Assembly (NCBI RefSeq): GCF_014636775.1
Contig: NZ_BMEQ01000007.1
Coordinates: forward strand, 1-64,000
Reading direction: 5' to 3'
DNA length: 64,000 nt
Source: Kocuria dechangensis
GTDB taxonomy: Bacteria; Actinomycetota; Actinomycetes; Actinomycetales; Micrococcaceae
The notes under the pieces are model-generated. The model was not told the DNA's origin. It searched no databases and saw only the letters and a program-made list of their open reading frames with translations. Below are positions 44,466 through 51,678 of this stretch, piece by piece (within the stretch, counting starts at the first letter, position 1; each line of letters opens with the position of its first letter). The position numbers were made by a program, and so were the translations under genes.

Positions 44466-45700
44466 CAGCGGCTCGCTCCTTCGGGGATCGGGACGGGCAG
44501 GAGGGCGCGCAGCGCGGCGGCCTGGCCCGTGGAGTCGTAGTCGCGCTTCACGAGCGCGCGGGCCGCCCGGGCGGTGCCCGTGCGGTCGAAGCCTGGACCG
44601 GCGACGACGGCGAGCGCCCGGACCAGCTCGTCGTGGGCCCCTGCGGGCACCAGCACCCCGGTGCGGGGCCCGCTGTTGCGCACCACCTCCGGGATGCCGG
44701 TGACGTCGGACGCGATGACGGGCACGCCCATGGCCATCGCCTCGAGCAGGACCGTGGGCAGGCCGTCGGCGTTGCCGTCGGCGCCCACCACGCACGGCGC
44801 CACGAAGACGTCCGCGGCGCGCAGCAGCCGGCAGACCTCCGCCTGGGTGCGGGGCCCGGCGAGCTGCACGACGTCCTCGAGGCCGAGCTCCGCCACGAGC
44901 GCCCGCAGGCCGGCCTCGAGCTCCCCGCCGCCCGCGATGGTGACGCTCAGGCGGGCCCCGGCGGCGCGGCGCGCGGCGACGGCGCGCACCAGCCCGGCGA
45001 AGCCCTTCTTCTCGACGAGCCGGCCGACCGCGACGACCCGCAGGCTCTCCCCGACGGGGGCGGGGTCGCGGTAGGGGAAGCGGGCGAACTCCAGCCCGTT
45101 GCGCACGAGCCGCAGCTTCCGCGCGTGCTCGGGGAACGCGGCCCGCAGGTGGCGCCGGTTGTACTCGGAGATCGCCACGACGTCGTGCGCGTGCTCGAGC
45201 GTGCGGCGCAGCCGGGCGGGGTCCACGGACTCGTGGAAGATGTCCTTCGCGTGGGTGGTCACGGTGAACGGCACCCCGGTCAGGCGCGAGGCGATCTCGG
45301 CGACGCGGGCGGAGAGGGACGCGAAGTGGGCGTGCAGGTGCGTGATCCCCTGCTCGACCACGGCCACGGCCAGGGCCACGCCCTGGTGCACCTCGGACGC
45401 CTCGGTCCGGACGAGGTCCGGCAGCAGCGCCGCGAGGCGCTCGCCGAAGCCGGGCACGACCTCGGCGGCGCGGGCGAGCACCGCCCAGCCCTCCGAGGCG
45501 CGCTCGGGGCGTGGGACGTAGTGCACCGGGGCCTGGACGCGGGCCAGCTCCGGGTGGAACCGGGGGTCGGTGCTGTGCCGCAGGGCGAAGATCTCCAGCT
45601 GCTCCCCCTGCGCCTCGCGGGCCAGGATCTCGGTGACCACGAAGGTCTCGGAGAAGCGCGGGTAGACCTTGAGGACGTAGCCGATCCGGGGGGCGCTCAC
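44465..45700 (-). CDS. Glycosyltransferase family 4 protein (second)
   Basis: 411 residues from the GTG at 45698-45700, overlapping the MurG-like gene stop by GTGA. The N-terminal part starts YVLKVYPRFSETFVVTEILA and carries HLHAHFASLSARVAEIASRL and TTHAKDIFHESVD, typical of colanic-acid/teichuronic-type GT4 enzymes. The C-terminal E-x7-E motif is in DGLPTVLLEAMAMGVPVIAS. It would add one sugar to a growing glycan on the cytoplasmic side. Together with its two neighbours it makes a three-transferase set, so the product likely has at least two or three sugars. Confidence 0.9.
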   Translation of the reverse strand: MSAPRIGYVLKVYPRFSETFVVTEILAREAQGEQLEIFALRHSTDPRFHPELARVQAPVHYVPRPERASEGWAVLARAAEVVPGFGERLAALLPDLVRTEASEVHQGVALAVAVVEQGITHLHAHFASLSARVAEIASRLTGVPFTVTTHAKDIFHESVDPARLRRTLEHAHDVVAISEYNRRHLRAAFPEHARKLRLVRNGLEFARFPYRDPAPVGESLRVVAVGRLVEKKGFAGLVRAVAARRAAGARLSVTIAGGGELEAGLRALVAELGLEDVVQLAGPRTQAEVCRLLRAADVFVAPCVVGADGNADGLPTVLLEAMAMGVPVIASDVTGIPEVVRNSGPRTGVLVPAGAHDELVRALAVVAGPGFDRTGTARAARALVKRDYDSTGQAAALRALLPVPIPEGASR

Positions 45701-46947
45701 CGGAGACCTCCGGCGGCGGCGGGGACGCCGGCCGGGACGGCGGACGGCTCGGGGGACAGCTCGCGGGACGGCTCGGGGGGCGCCGTCGCGGTCCCGTGCA
45801 GCAGGCCGGCGGCGAGGCCGGGGACGGCGGCAAGGCCGTCCAGCGCCAGGTGCCGGCGCAGCTGCACGGTGCCGACCACCCGGTGCAGCCAGGCGCTGAG
45901 CGCGGCGCTGGTCAGGGCGTCGGCGGTCAGCACGTCCACGGCGCCGTGCGCCTGGAGGGCCCGGGCCCGGATCAGCTGCTCCTGGCGCGGATGCTCCCGC
46001 GGGACGACGAGGGCCGGGGTGTTGGTGGTGAGGATCTCCGCGACCGAGTTGTAGCCGCCCATGGACACGACCGCGCCGGCCTCCGCGACCTCGGCGAGCG
46101 CGTCCGGGACGGACGGCAGGACGAGCGTGCCCGGCACGGCGGCCGCGCGGACCTGCTCGGCGTGCTCCTCGGGCATCTGCGGCCCGGTGATCACCACGTG
46201 CCGGTGGCCGTGGGGGACCCGGGCGCGGGCGGCCGCGAGCGTGAGGCTGTGGCCGTCGGCGCCCCCGCCCGCCATCGACAGGACGTAGGGGCGGTCGACG
46301 CCGCTCGTGCGCGGGCCGGGGGTCCGTCCGGTGGCCAGGTAGCCGGTGTGCCGGACGAGGTCGGCGAGCTCGGCGGGGATCTCGCCGGAGGCCACCGGGT
46401 CGTGCACGGCGCGGTCGCCGTAGACCCAGATCTGGTCGTAGACCTCGCGCACCAGGTCGAGGTCCCCCAGCGCGGCCCACTCGCGGGCCGCGGCCGCGGG
46501 CTCGTCGAGCACCTCCCGCAGGCCGAGGACCACGACCGTGCCGGGGTGCTGCGCGCGCAGCCGCAGGAGCGGCTCCAGCAGCTCCCGGTCCACGCCCCAG
46601 GCGTGGCGGTCGACGACGACGAGGTGCGGGCGGAAGCCGGCGAGCGCGGCGTCCACCATCCCGGAGCGCAGGGAGGTCAGCTCCGCCATGCCCACGGCGA
46701 GGTTGCGGGGGGCGTAGCCGTCCGTGCCCTTGCGGATCCCGGGCAGCACCACCCAGTCGAAGCCGTCGGGCCGGCCGTGGGCGGTGGCGGCGTCGATGCC
46801 GGTCAGCAGCATGCCCGTGACCCTGCGGCCGGTCAGTGCCGGCAGGTGCCGGGCGAGGGACCGGCCCAGCGCCAGGTTCCGGCGGGTATGGCCGAGGCCC
46901 TGGGAGTCGTGCGAGTACAGCACCACCCGCAGCTCGTCGTCGCTCAT
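45697..46947 (-). CDS. MurG-like (GT28-type) glycosyltransferase, first gene of the operon
   Basis: 416 residues, ATG at 46945-46947 with GAGGAGG upstream. The N-terminal part YSHDSQGLGHTRRNLALGRS is the glycine-rich acceptor loop of GT28-type proteins. The C-terminal nucleotide-sugar site is VVSMGGYNSVAEILTTNTPA then LVVPREHPRQEQLIRAR. No membrane segment is present. The last about 30 residues are Pro/Ser repeats (EPSRELSPEPSAVPAGVP). MurG itself is expected in the dcw cluster, so this is a separate transferase. It carries the only good ribosome site of the operon, and the genes that follow all overlap by 4 bases. Confidence 0.85.
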   Translation of the reverse strand: MSDDELRVVLYSHDSQGLGHTRRNLALGRSLARHLPALTGRRVTGMLLTGIDAATAHGRPDGFDWVVLPGIRKGTDGYAPRNLAVGMAELTSLRSGMVDAALAGFRPHLVVVDRHAWGVDRELLEPLLRLRAQHPGTVVVLGLREVLDEPAAAAREWAALGDLDLVREVYDQIWVYGDRAVHDPVASGEIPAELADLVRHTGYLATGRTPGPRTSGVDRPYVLSMAGGGADGHSLTLAAARARVPHGHRHVVITGPQMPEEHAEQVRAAAVPGTLVLPSVPDALAEVAEAGAVVSMGGYNSVAEILTTNTPALVVPREHPRQEQLIRARALQAHGAVDVLTADALTSAALSAWLHRVVGTVQLRRHLALDGLAAVPGLAAGLLHGTATAPPEPSRELSPEPSAVPAGVPAAAGGLR

Positions 46948-47020
46948 CGTGTCCTCCTCGGGGGGCGGCGGCGCCGGGGGTCCGGCGCCGTTCCGTCAGG
47001 CCTCCACAGTGGCCGAGGGA

Positions 47021-47047
47021 CATGATGCGAACATGAGTCGTTCATGA
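47021..47047 (-). promoter_or_regulatory. Triple CATGA direct repeat with 11-bp period, candidate response-regulator site
   Basis: On the plus strand CATGA starts at 47021, 47032 and 47043, exactly one helical turn apart. It lies in the AT-richest part of the gap between the response regulator and the glycosyltransferase operon, 74-100 bp upstream of the first ATG. OmpR-type regulators bind direct repeats with about 10-11-bp spacing. Similar pairs occur at 38742-38759 and 49475-49492. Confidence 0.55.
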
Positions 47048-47129
47048 AAACGTTCTCATCCGGCCGCCCGCCGCTCCCCGCGCGGGGACGGCGGGCGGGT
47101 CGGAGGCGGGCGGCTCAGAGGCGGGCGGC

Positions 47130-47798
47130 TCAGAGGCGGGCGAGCCGGTAACCGGCGCCGCGGACCGTGACGATCCGCTCGGCGCCGATCTTGTTGCGCA
47201 GGTAGCGCACGTAGACGTCCACCACGTTTGAGGACCCGTCGAAGTCGTAGCCCCACACCTTGTTGAGCAGCTGCTCCCGGGTGAGCACCTGCCCGGGGCT
47301 CTCCAGGAAGGCCCGGGCCATGGCGAACTCGCGGGCGGACAGCTCGATCTCGCGGCCCTCGACCACCGCGCAGCGGGTGCCGACGTCGAGGGACAGCCCG
47401 CCGCAGCTCAGCTCCTCCTGCGCCGCCCCGGCCGGGGCGCGGTCCCGGAGCCGGGCCCGGACCCGCGCGAGCAGCTCCTGGAACCGGAAGGGCTTGGCGA
47501 GGTAGTCGTCGGCGCCCTGCTCGAGGCCGGCGACGGTGTCCTCCACGGAGTCGCGGGCCGTGCACATGATCACGGGGAGGGTGAAGCCCATGGAGCGCAG
47601 CACGGAGAGGACCATGAAGCCGTCCATCCCGGGCAGGCCGACGTCGAGGACCACGAGGTCGAACTCGCCGGTGCTCGCGTAGTCGAGGGCGGTGGGGCCG
47701 TCCTCCACCACGGTGGTCGTGTAGCCCGCGGCGCGCAGGCCCTTCTGGATGAAGCGGGAGATCCGCTCCTCGTCCTCGGCGATGAGGATGCTGGTCAC
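47130..47798 (-). CDS. OmpR/PhoB-family response regulator
   Basis: 222 residues from the GTG at 47796-47798, overlapping the kinase stop by GTGA. The receiver domain (about 1-118) has the acidic pair in IAEDEERISRFIQ, phospho-acceptor Asp52 in LVVLDVGLPGMDGF, the switch Thr in MCTARDS and the conserved Lys in YLAKPFRFQELLARVRARLR. The C-terminal winged helix (about 130-222) has LSAREFAMARAFLESPGQVL and NVVDVYVRYLRNKIG. It is an intact, phosphorylation-dependent regulator. It sits between its kinase and the glycosyltransferase operon, which is its most probable target. Confidence 0.93.
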   Translation of the reverse strand: MTSILIAEDEERISRFIQKGLRAAGYTTTVVEDGPTALDYASTGEFDLVVLDVGLPGMDGFMVLSVLRSMGFTLPVIMCTARDSVEDTVAGLEQGADDYLAKPFRFQELLARVRARLRDRAPAGAAQEELSCGGLSLDVGTRCAVVEGREIELSAREFAMARAFLESPGQVLTREQLLNKVWGYDFDGSSNVVDVYVRYLRNKIGAERIVTVRGAGYRLARL

Positions 47799-49453
47799 GG
47801 GGTGGTCCTCCGGGTCGGGTGCGGGACGGGAACGGCCGGCGGGCCGTTCCCGGGACGGTCTGCAGAGTGGTCTGCGAGGTGGTCTGCGGGGTCGTCCGCG
47901 GAAGGATCTGCGGAGTGGTCCGCGGCAGAGTGGTCCCCGGCGACGTCGCCGGGGAGGCCGTCGGGGGGCGCGGCGGGCGGGTGCTCGGGCAGCCGGAGCG
48001 TGAACGTGGAGCCGTCGCCGGGGCTCGAGCGCAGGCCCACGCTCCCGCCGTGGCCGTGGGCGATGGCGGCGACGATCGACAGGCCCAGCCCGGAGCCCTC
48101 CACCGTGCGGCCGGTCTCCGCGCGGCCGAAGCGCTCGAAGATCCGCTCCTGGTCCTCCGGGGCGACCCCGACGCCGGTGTCCCGCACCCACACCTCCAGG
48201 GCCCGGCCGTCCGCGTCCGCGGCCCAGGCGGCACCGAGGGCCACGACGTCGCCGGGCGAGGAGAACTTCACGGCGTTGGCGGCGAGCTGGACCACGGCCT
48301 GGGTGAGCCGCTGCTCGTCGGCCACCACCAGTCCTCCGGCCCGGGCGTCGAGCTGCCAGCGGCGGTCGCCGAGGGCCCGCAGCCGCTCCAGGGTGGCGTC
48401 GAGCCACGGCCCCACGTCGACCGGGGCGGGGCGGATGAAGTCGGCGCGCTGGGCCCGAGCGAGCAGCAGCAGGTCCTCCACCAGGCGGTTCATCCGCTCG
48501 ATCTCGTCGAGCAGCAGGGCGCGCGTCTCCGCCACGTCGGCGGGGTCCTGCTCGTCCATCAGCTCGAGGTTGCCGTGCAGGATGGTCAGGGGGGTGCGCA
48601 GCTCGTGGGCGGCGTCGTCGAGGAACTTCCGCTGCTGGACGAAGGCCGTCTCGATCCGGCCGAGCATGCTGTTGAAGTTGACCGCGAGCTGCCCGACGTC
48701 GGAGTCGTCCTGCGTCACGGGCACCCGGCGGCCGAGGTCCTCGGGGCTGATCTGCTCGGTGGCCCGGCGCAGGCGGGTGATGGGGGCGGTGACCCGGCCG
48801 ACCATGACGTAGGCGCCCATGCCGGCCAGGACCGTCGAGAGGGCGGCGATGCCGGTGTAGCGCCACAGGGACTCGAGGACGATGTCCCACTGCGCGCTCA
48901 TGTCGTTGCCCACCACGAGGTAGCCCTGCCGGGGGTCCTGGTCGAGGCGCACGGAGATCACGCCCAGGCGCAGCACGCGCCCGTCCTGCTCGTGGTCGAA
49001 GACGACGGTCCGCCCGGGCTCGGCCCGCTCCCGCACCGCCGCCAGCGTGGCGGGGTCGTCGAGCTGGAACCGGGACCGGTCCGCGTGCTCGAACACCGGC
49101 TCCCCGTCCACGAGCACGAGGATGCTCTCGTACTCCCCCGGGACGGTGGTGGTCATGTAGGTGTAGAAGAGCTGGGCGAGGTCGGTGAACGGCACCTCCG
49201 CGGGCGCGTCGAGGTCCTCGGACGGGGGCGCGTCGGGCCCGAGGGGGCCGCGCTGCGCGAGCCGTTGCAGCTCCCCGGCCTCCTGCAGGATGTCCTGGCG
49301 CACGGACTCATCGGCGTCCAGCAGGCGCAGGTAGTGGGTCAGCCCGCCCACCAGGACGAGCGTGCCGGCCAGGACGGCCAGGGTCGTGGCCAGCGCACGG
49401 CTGCGGACGGAGTTCAGCTCCGTCCGCACCCTCTCCCAGCGCGAGCCCGACAT
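47795..49453 (-). CDS. Sensor histidine kinase
   Basis: 552 residues, ATG at 49451-49453. Membrane segment 1 (about 20-42) and 2 (about 205-225) enclose an extracytoplasmic sensor domain (about 43-203) without a recognised ligand fold. HAMP (about 226-278) follows, then HisKA with FLDDAAHELRTPLTIL (His283). The ATPase domain has N-box QLAANAVKFSSPGD, VRDTGVGVAPEDQERIFERF and GSGLGLSIV. The last about 55 residues are an odd Asp/His/Ala repeat tail (ADHSAD-like units). It should autophosphorylate and pass phosphate to the overlapping response regulator. The signal is unknown; envelope stress is plausible because the target genes are envelope-type. Confidence 0.93.
   Translation of the reverse strand: MSGSRWERVRTELNSVRSRALATTLAVLAGTLVLVGGLTHYLRLLDADESVRQDILQEAGELQRLAQRGPLGPDAPPSEDLDAPAEVPFTDLAQLFYTYMTTTVPGEYESILVLVDGEPVFEHADRSRFQLDDPATLAAVRERAEPGRTVVFDHEQDGRVLRLGVISVRLDQDPRQGYLVVGNDMSAQWDIVLESLWRYTGIAALSTVLAGMGAYVMVGRVTAPITRLRRATEQISPEDLGRRVPVTQDDSDVGQLAVNFNSMLGRIETAFVQQRKFLDDAAHELRTPLTILHGNLELMDEQDPADVAETRALLLDEIERMNRLVEDLLLLARAQRADFIRPAPVDVGPWLDATLERLRALGDRRWQLDARAGGLVVADEQRLTQAVVQLAANAVKFSSPGDVVALGAAWAADADGRALEVWVRDTGVGVAPEDQERIFERFGRAETGRTVEGSGLGLSIVAAIAHGHGGSVGLRSSPGDGSTFTLRLPEHPPAAPPDGLPGDVAGDHSAADHSADPSADDPADHLADHSADRPGNGPPAVPVPHPTRRTTP
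47855..47945. repeat. Imperfect short tandem repeats at the 3' end of the kinase gene
   Basis: Units related to GTGGTCTGCGGG and GGTCCGCGGA recur about six times and encode the ADHSAD/DPADHLADHSAD tail. The repeats stay in frame and only affect the extreme C terminus, after the ATPase domain. Confidence 0.55.
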
Positions 49454-49474
49454 GCGCCCACCCTAGCGGCGGCA

Positions 49475-49492
49475 CGTGAGAGGGGGATGAGC
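49475..49492 (-). promoter_or_regulatory. Candidate autoregulatory repeat upstream of the kinase gene
   Basis: CGTGAGA (49475-49481) and GATGAGC (49486-49492) are an 11-bp-spaced pair sharing xxTGAG, 22-39 bp upstream of the kinase ATG. It resembles the CATGA repeats before the glycosyltransferase operon. Confidence 0.35.
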
Positions 49493-49512
49493 CGTGCGGC
49501 CCATCCCCCTCC

Positions 49513-49555
49513 GCGCACCCGTCACGGGTGCGCCCGGCGCCGCCGCGGCGGCGCC
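49513..49555 (-). terminator. Double hairpin after the DEAD-box helicase gene
   Basis: GCGCACCCGtcaCGGGTGCGC-type stem (about 49513-49532) followed by the 20-bp perfect palindrome GGCGCCGCCGCGGCGGCGCC (49536-49555), ending 9 bases before the helicase stop codon region. It separates this gene from the kinase promoter. Confidence 0.7.
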
Positions 49556-49564
49556 ACTACCGGA

Positions 49565-51430
49565 TCAGTAGCTCTTGTGGCGCGGCTTGCGGAACGGCTT
49601 GTCGCCGTCGCGGTCGGTCCGCTTGCCCTGGTAGCCGCCGCGGGACTCCCCGCCGCGGGCGGGGCCGTTGCGGCGCGGCCGGTCCTGGTAGGAGGACGTG
49701 CCCTTGGGGCGGCCCCGGCCGCCGCCCACGGGGCCGTGGTCGGCCTCGAGGTGGATCAGCTCGCCGTTGATCCGGGTGCCGGCGAGCCGGTCCAGGGTCG
49801 AGGCGGGCAGGTTCTCCGGCAGGCCCACGAGGGTGTGCGTGGAGCGGATGTCGATCGCGCCGATCTGGCCGCCGCTGAGGCCGCCCTCGTTGGTGAGGGC
49901 GCCCACGATGGAGCCCGGCGAGACACGGTGGCGGTGCCCCACGGCGAGCCGGTACGTGGCCATGCCCTTCTCCACGCGCGGCTCCCGGCGGGGGCCGCCC
50001 TCGCCCTCCCGGTCGGAGCGGCCGCGCTCGCGGTCGCGGGAGCGGGGGGCCGGCTCCGGCAGCTCCTCCACGAAGAAGGGGCGCCCGCCCTGGGCCATCA
50101 CGGCGATCGCGGCGGCGATCTCCACGGCGTCGACGTCGTGCTCGTCCTGGTACTGCTCCACGAGCTCGCGGAACTGCGTCAGGTCCTCGGACTCCATGGT
50201 GTCCGTGATCTGCTGCGCGAAGCGCTGCTTGCGGGTCTGGTTCACGTCCTCGGTGGAGGGCATCCGCATGAGCTCGACCGGCTGGCGGGTGGCCTTCTCG
50301 ATGGCCCGCAGCAGGTACTTCTCCCGCGGGGTCATGAACAGGATGGCCTCGCCCGAGCGCCCGGCGCGGCCGGTGCGGCCGATCCGGTGCACGTAGGACT
50401 CGGTGTCGTGGGGGATGTCGTAGTTGACCACGAGCGAGATCCGCTCCACGTCGAGGCCGCGCGCGGCGACGTCGGTGGCCACGAGGATGTCGATCTTGCC
50501 CTCGCGCAGGGCCTCGACGGTGCGCTCGCGCATGTTCTGGGGGATGTCGCCGTTGATCGCGGCGGCGGCGTAGCCCCGGGCCTTGAGCCGGTCGGCGACC
50601 TCCTCGGTGGCGGCCTTGGTGCGCACGAAGACGATGACGCCGTCGTAGTCCCCGACCTCGAGGATCCGGGTCATGGCCTCCATCTTGTGGGAGCCCATGA
50701 CCTGCAGGTACCGCTGGCGGGTGTTGGTGCCGGTGGTGGTCTTGGCCTTGACCGTGATCTCCTGCGGGGAGCGCAGGTACTTCTTGGCGATCTTGCGGAT
50801 GGCCGGGGGCATGGTGGCGGAGAACAGGGCGACCTGCTTCTCGGCCGGGGTCTGGCTCAGGATCTCCTCGACGTCCTCGGCGAAGCCCATGCGCAGCATC
50901 TCGTCGGCCTCGTCGAGGACCACGTACTGCAGGTGGGACAGGTCCAGGGACCCCTTCTTGAGGTGGTCGATCACGCGGCCGGGGGTGCCGACGACGACCT
51001 GGGCGCCGCGGCGCAGGCCGGCCAGCTGGGGGCCGTAGGGGGAGCCGCCGTAAACGGGCAGGACCGTGAAGTCCTCGAGGTGGGTGGCGTAGGAGGAGAA
51101 CGCCTCGCCGACCTGGAGGGCGAGCTCGCGGGTCGGGGCGAGCACCAGCACCTGGGTGTCGCGGGAGACGCCGTTGACGTCGGAGAGCTCGGCGAGCCGG
51201 GACAGCGCGGGCACCGCGAAGGCCGCGGTCTTGCCGGTTCCGGTCTGGGCCAGGCCCACGACGTCGTTGCCCTGGAGCAGCACCGGGATGGTGGCGGCCT
51301 GGATCGGCGTGGGGGTCTCGTAGCCGATGTCGTCGACGGCCGCGAGCACACGGGGGTCGATCCCGAGCTCGGCGAACGTGACGCTGGGCTCGTCGGCGGT
51401 GTCGGGGGTCACGGGGGTGTCAGCGGTCAT
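49565..51430 (-). CDS. deaD: DEAD-box RNA helicase, DeaD/CsdA type with DbpA-like RNA-binding domain
   Basis: 621 residues, ATG at 51428-51430. Core motifs in order: Q-motif PTPIQAATIPVLLQG, Walker A GLAQTGTGKTAAF, PTRELALQV, GTPGRVIDH, DEAD in YVVLDEADEMLRM, SAT in ALFSATMPP, VATDVAARGLDVERI and HRIGRTGRAGR. The C-terminal DbpA-type RNA-binding domain follows (about 465-545, YRLAVGHRHRVSPGSIVGAL), then a basic RGG-like tail. Such helicases remodel rRNA and mRNA, mostly in the cold. A long leader of about 200 nt would fit cold-shock regulation, but this is inferred. Confidence 0.96.
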   Translation of the reverse strand: MTADTPVTPDTADEPSVTFAELGIDPRVLAAVDDIGYETPTPIQAATIPVLLQGNDVVGLAQTGTGKTAAFAVPALSRLAELSDVNGVSRDTQVLVLAPTRELALQVGEAFSSYATHLEDFTVLPVYGGSPYGPQLAGLRRGAQVVVGTPGRVIDHLKKGSLDLSHLQYVVLDEADEMLRMGFAEDVEEILSQTPAEKQVALFSATMPPAIRKIAKKYLRSPQEITVKAKTTTGTNTRQRYLQVMGSHKMEAMTRILEVGDYDGVIVFVRTKAATEEVADRLKARGYAAAAINGDIPQNMRERTVEALREGKIDILVATDVAARGLDVERISLVVNYDIPHDTESYVHRIGRTGRAGRSGEAILFMTPREKYLLRAIEKATRQPVELMRMPSTEDVNQTRKQRFAQQITDTMESEDLTQFRELVEQYQDEHDVDAVEIAAAIAVMAQGGRPFFVEELPEPAPRSRDRERGRSDREGEGGPRREPRVEKGMATYRLAVGHRHRVSPGSIVGALTNEGGLSGGQIGAIDIRSTHTLVGLPENLPASTLDRLAGTRINGELIHLEADHGPVGGGRGRPKGTSSYQDRPRRNGPARGGESRGGYQGKRTDRDGDKPFRKPRHKSY

Positions 51431-51678
51431 GCAGGTGCCTCGTTCTGTGCGGGTGGCGGCCCGGGACGGTACCGGGTGGGGTGCCGGGGGCGTCGGCCAC
51501 GGTGGGTGTCCGGACGTCCCTGCCAACCACTGGGTTCCCGCCTGCGGCGGGAGCGTCGGACACGGCGCGGGCGTGCCGCGCGCCGAACACGATGCGCCTT
51601 GGGGGCCATCGCGTTGCACGAGAAAGTGAGGGAGTGACCGGATTCGGTCCTGTCAGTCTAGCGCACGCGGTGCCGCGC
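51431..51678. other. Helicase leader/promoter region and gene-end spacer
   Basis: 248 bp without a gene. It includes a CCCGCCTGCGGCGGG hairpin near 51538-51552 within what would be the helicase 5' leader. The end of the convergent-side spacer before the DUF2079 stop is also included. Nothing else recognised. Confidence 0.35.

Noticed and set aside
47819-51637. 1272-codon plus-strand open frame spanning the kinase and helicase genes
   Set aside because: It covers two well-supported minus-strand genes and the terminators between them; composition is that of an antisense frame.
51560-51660. Possible tRNA-like fold upstream of the helicase gene
   Set aside because: No acceptor/T-arm pairing or T-loop motif could be formed; treated as leader sequence.
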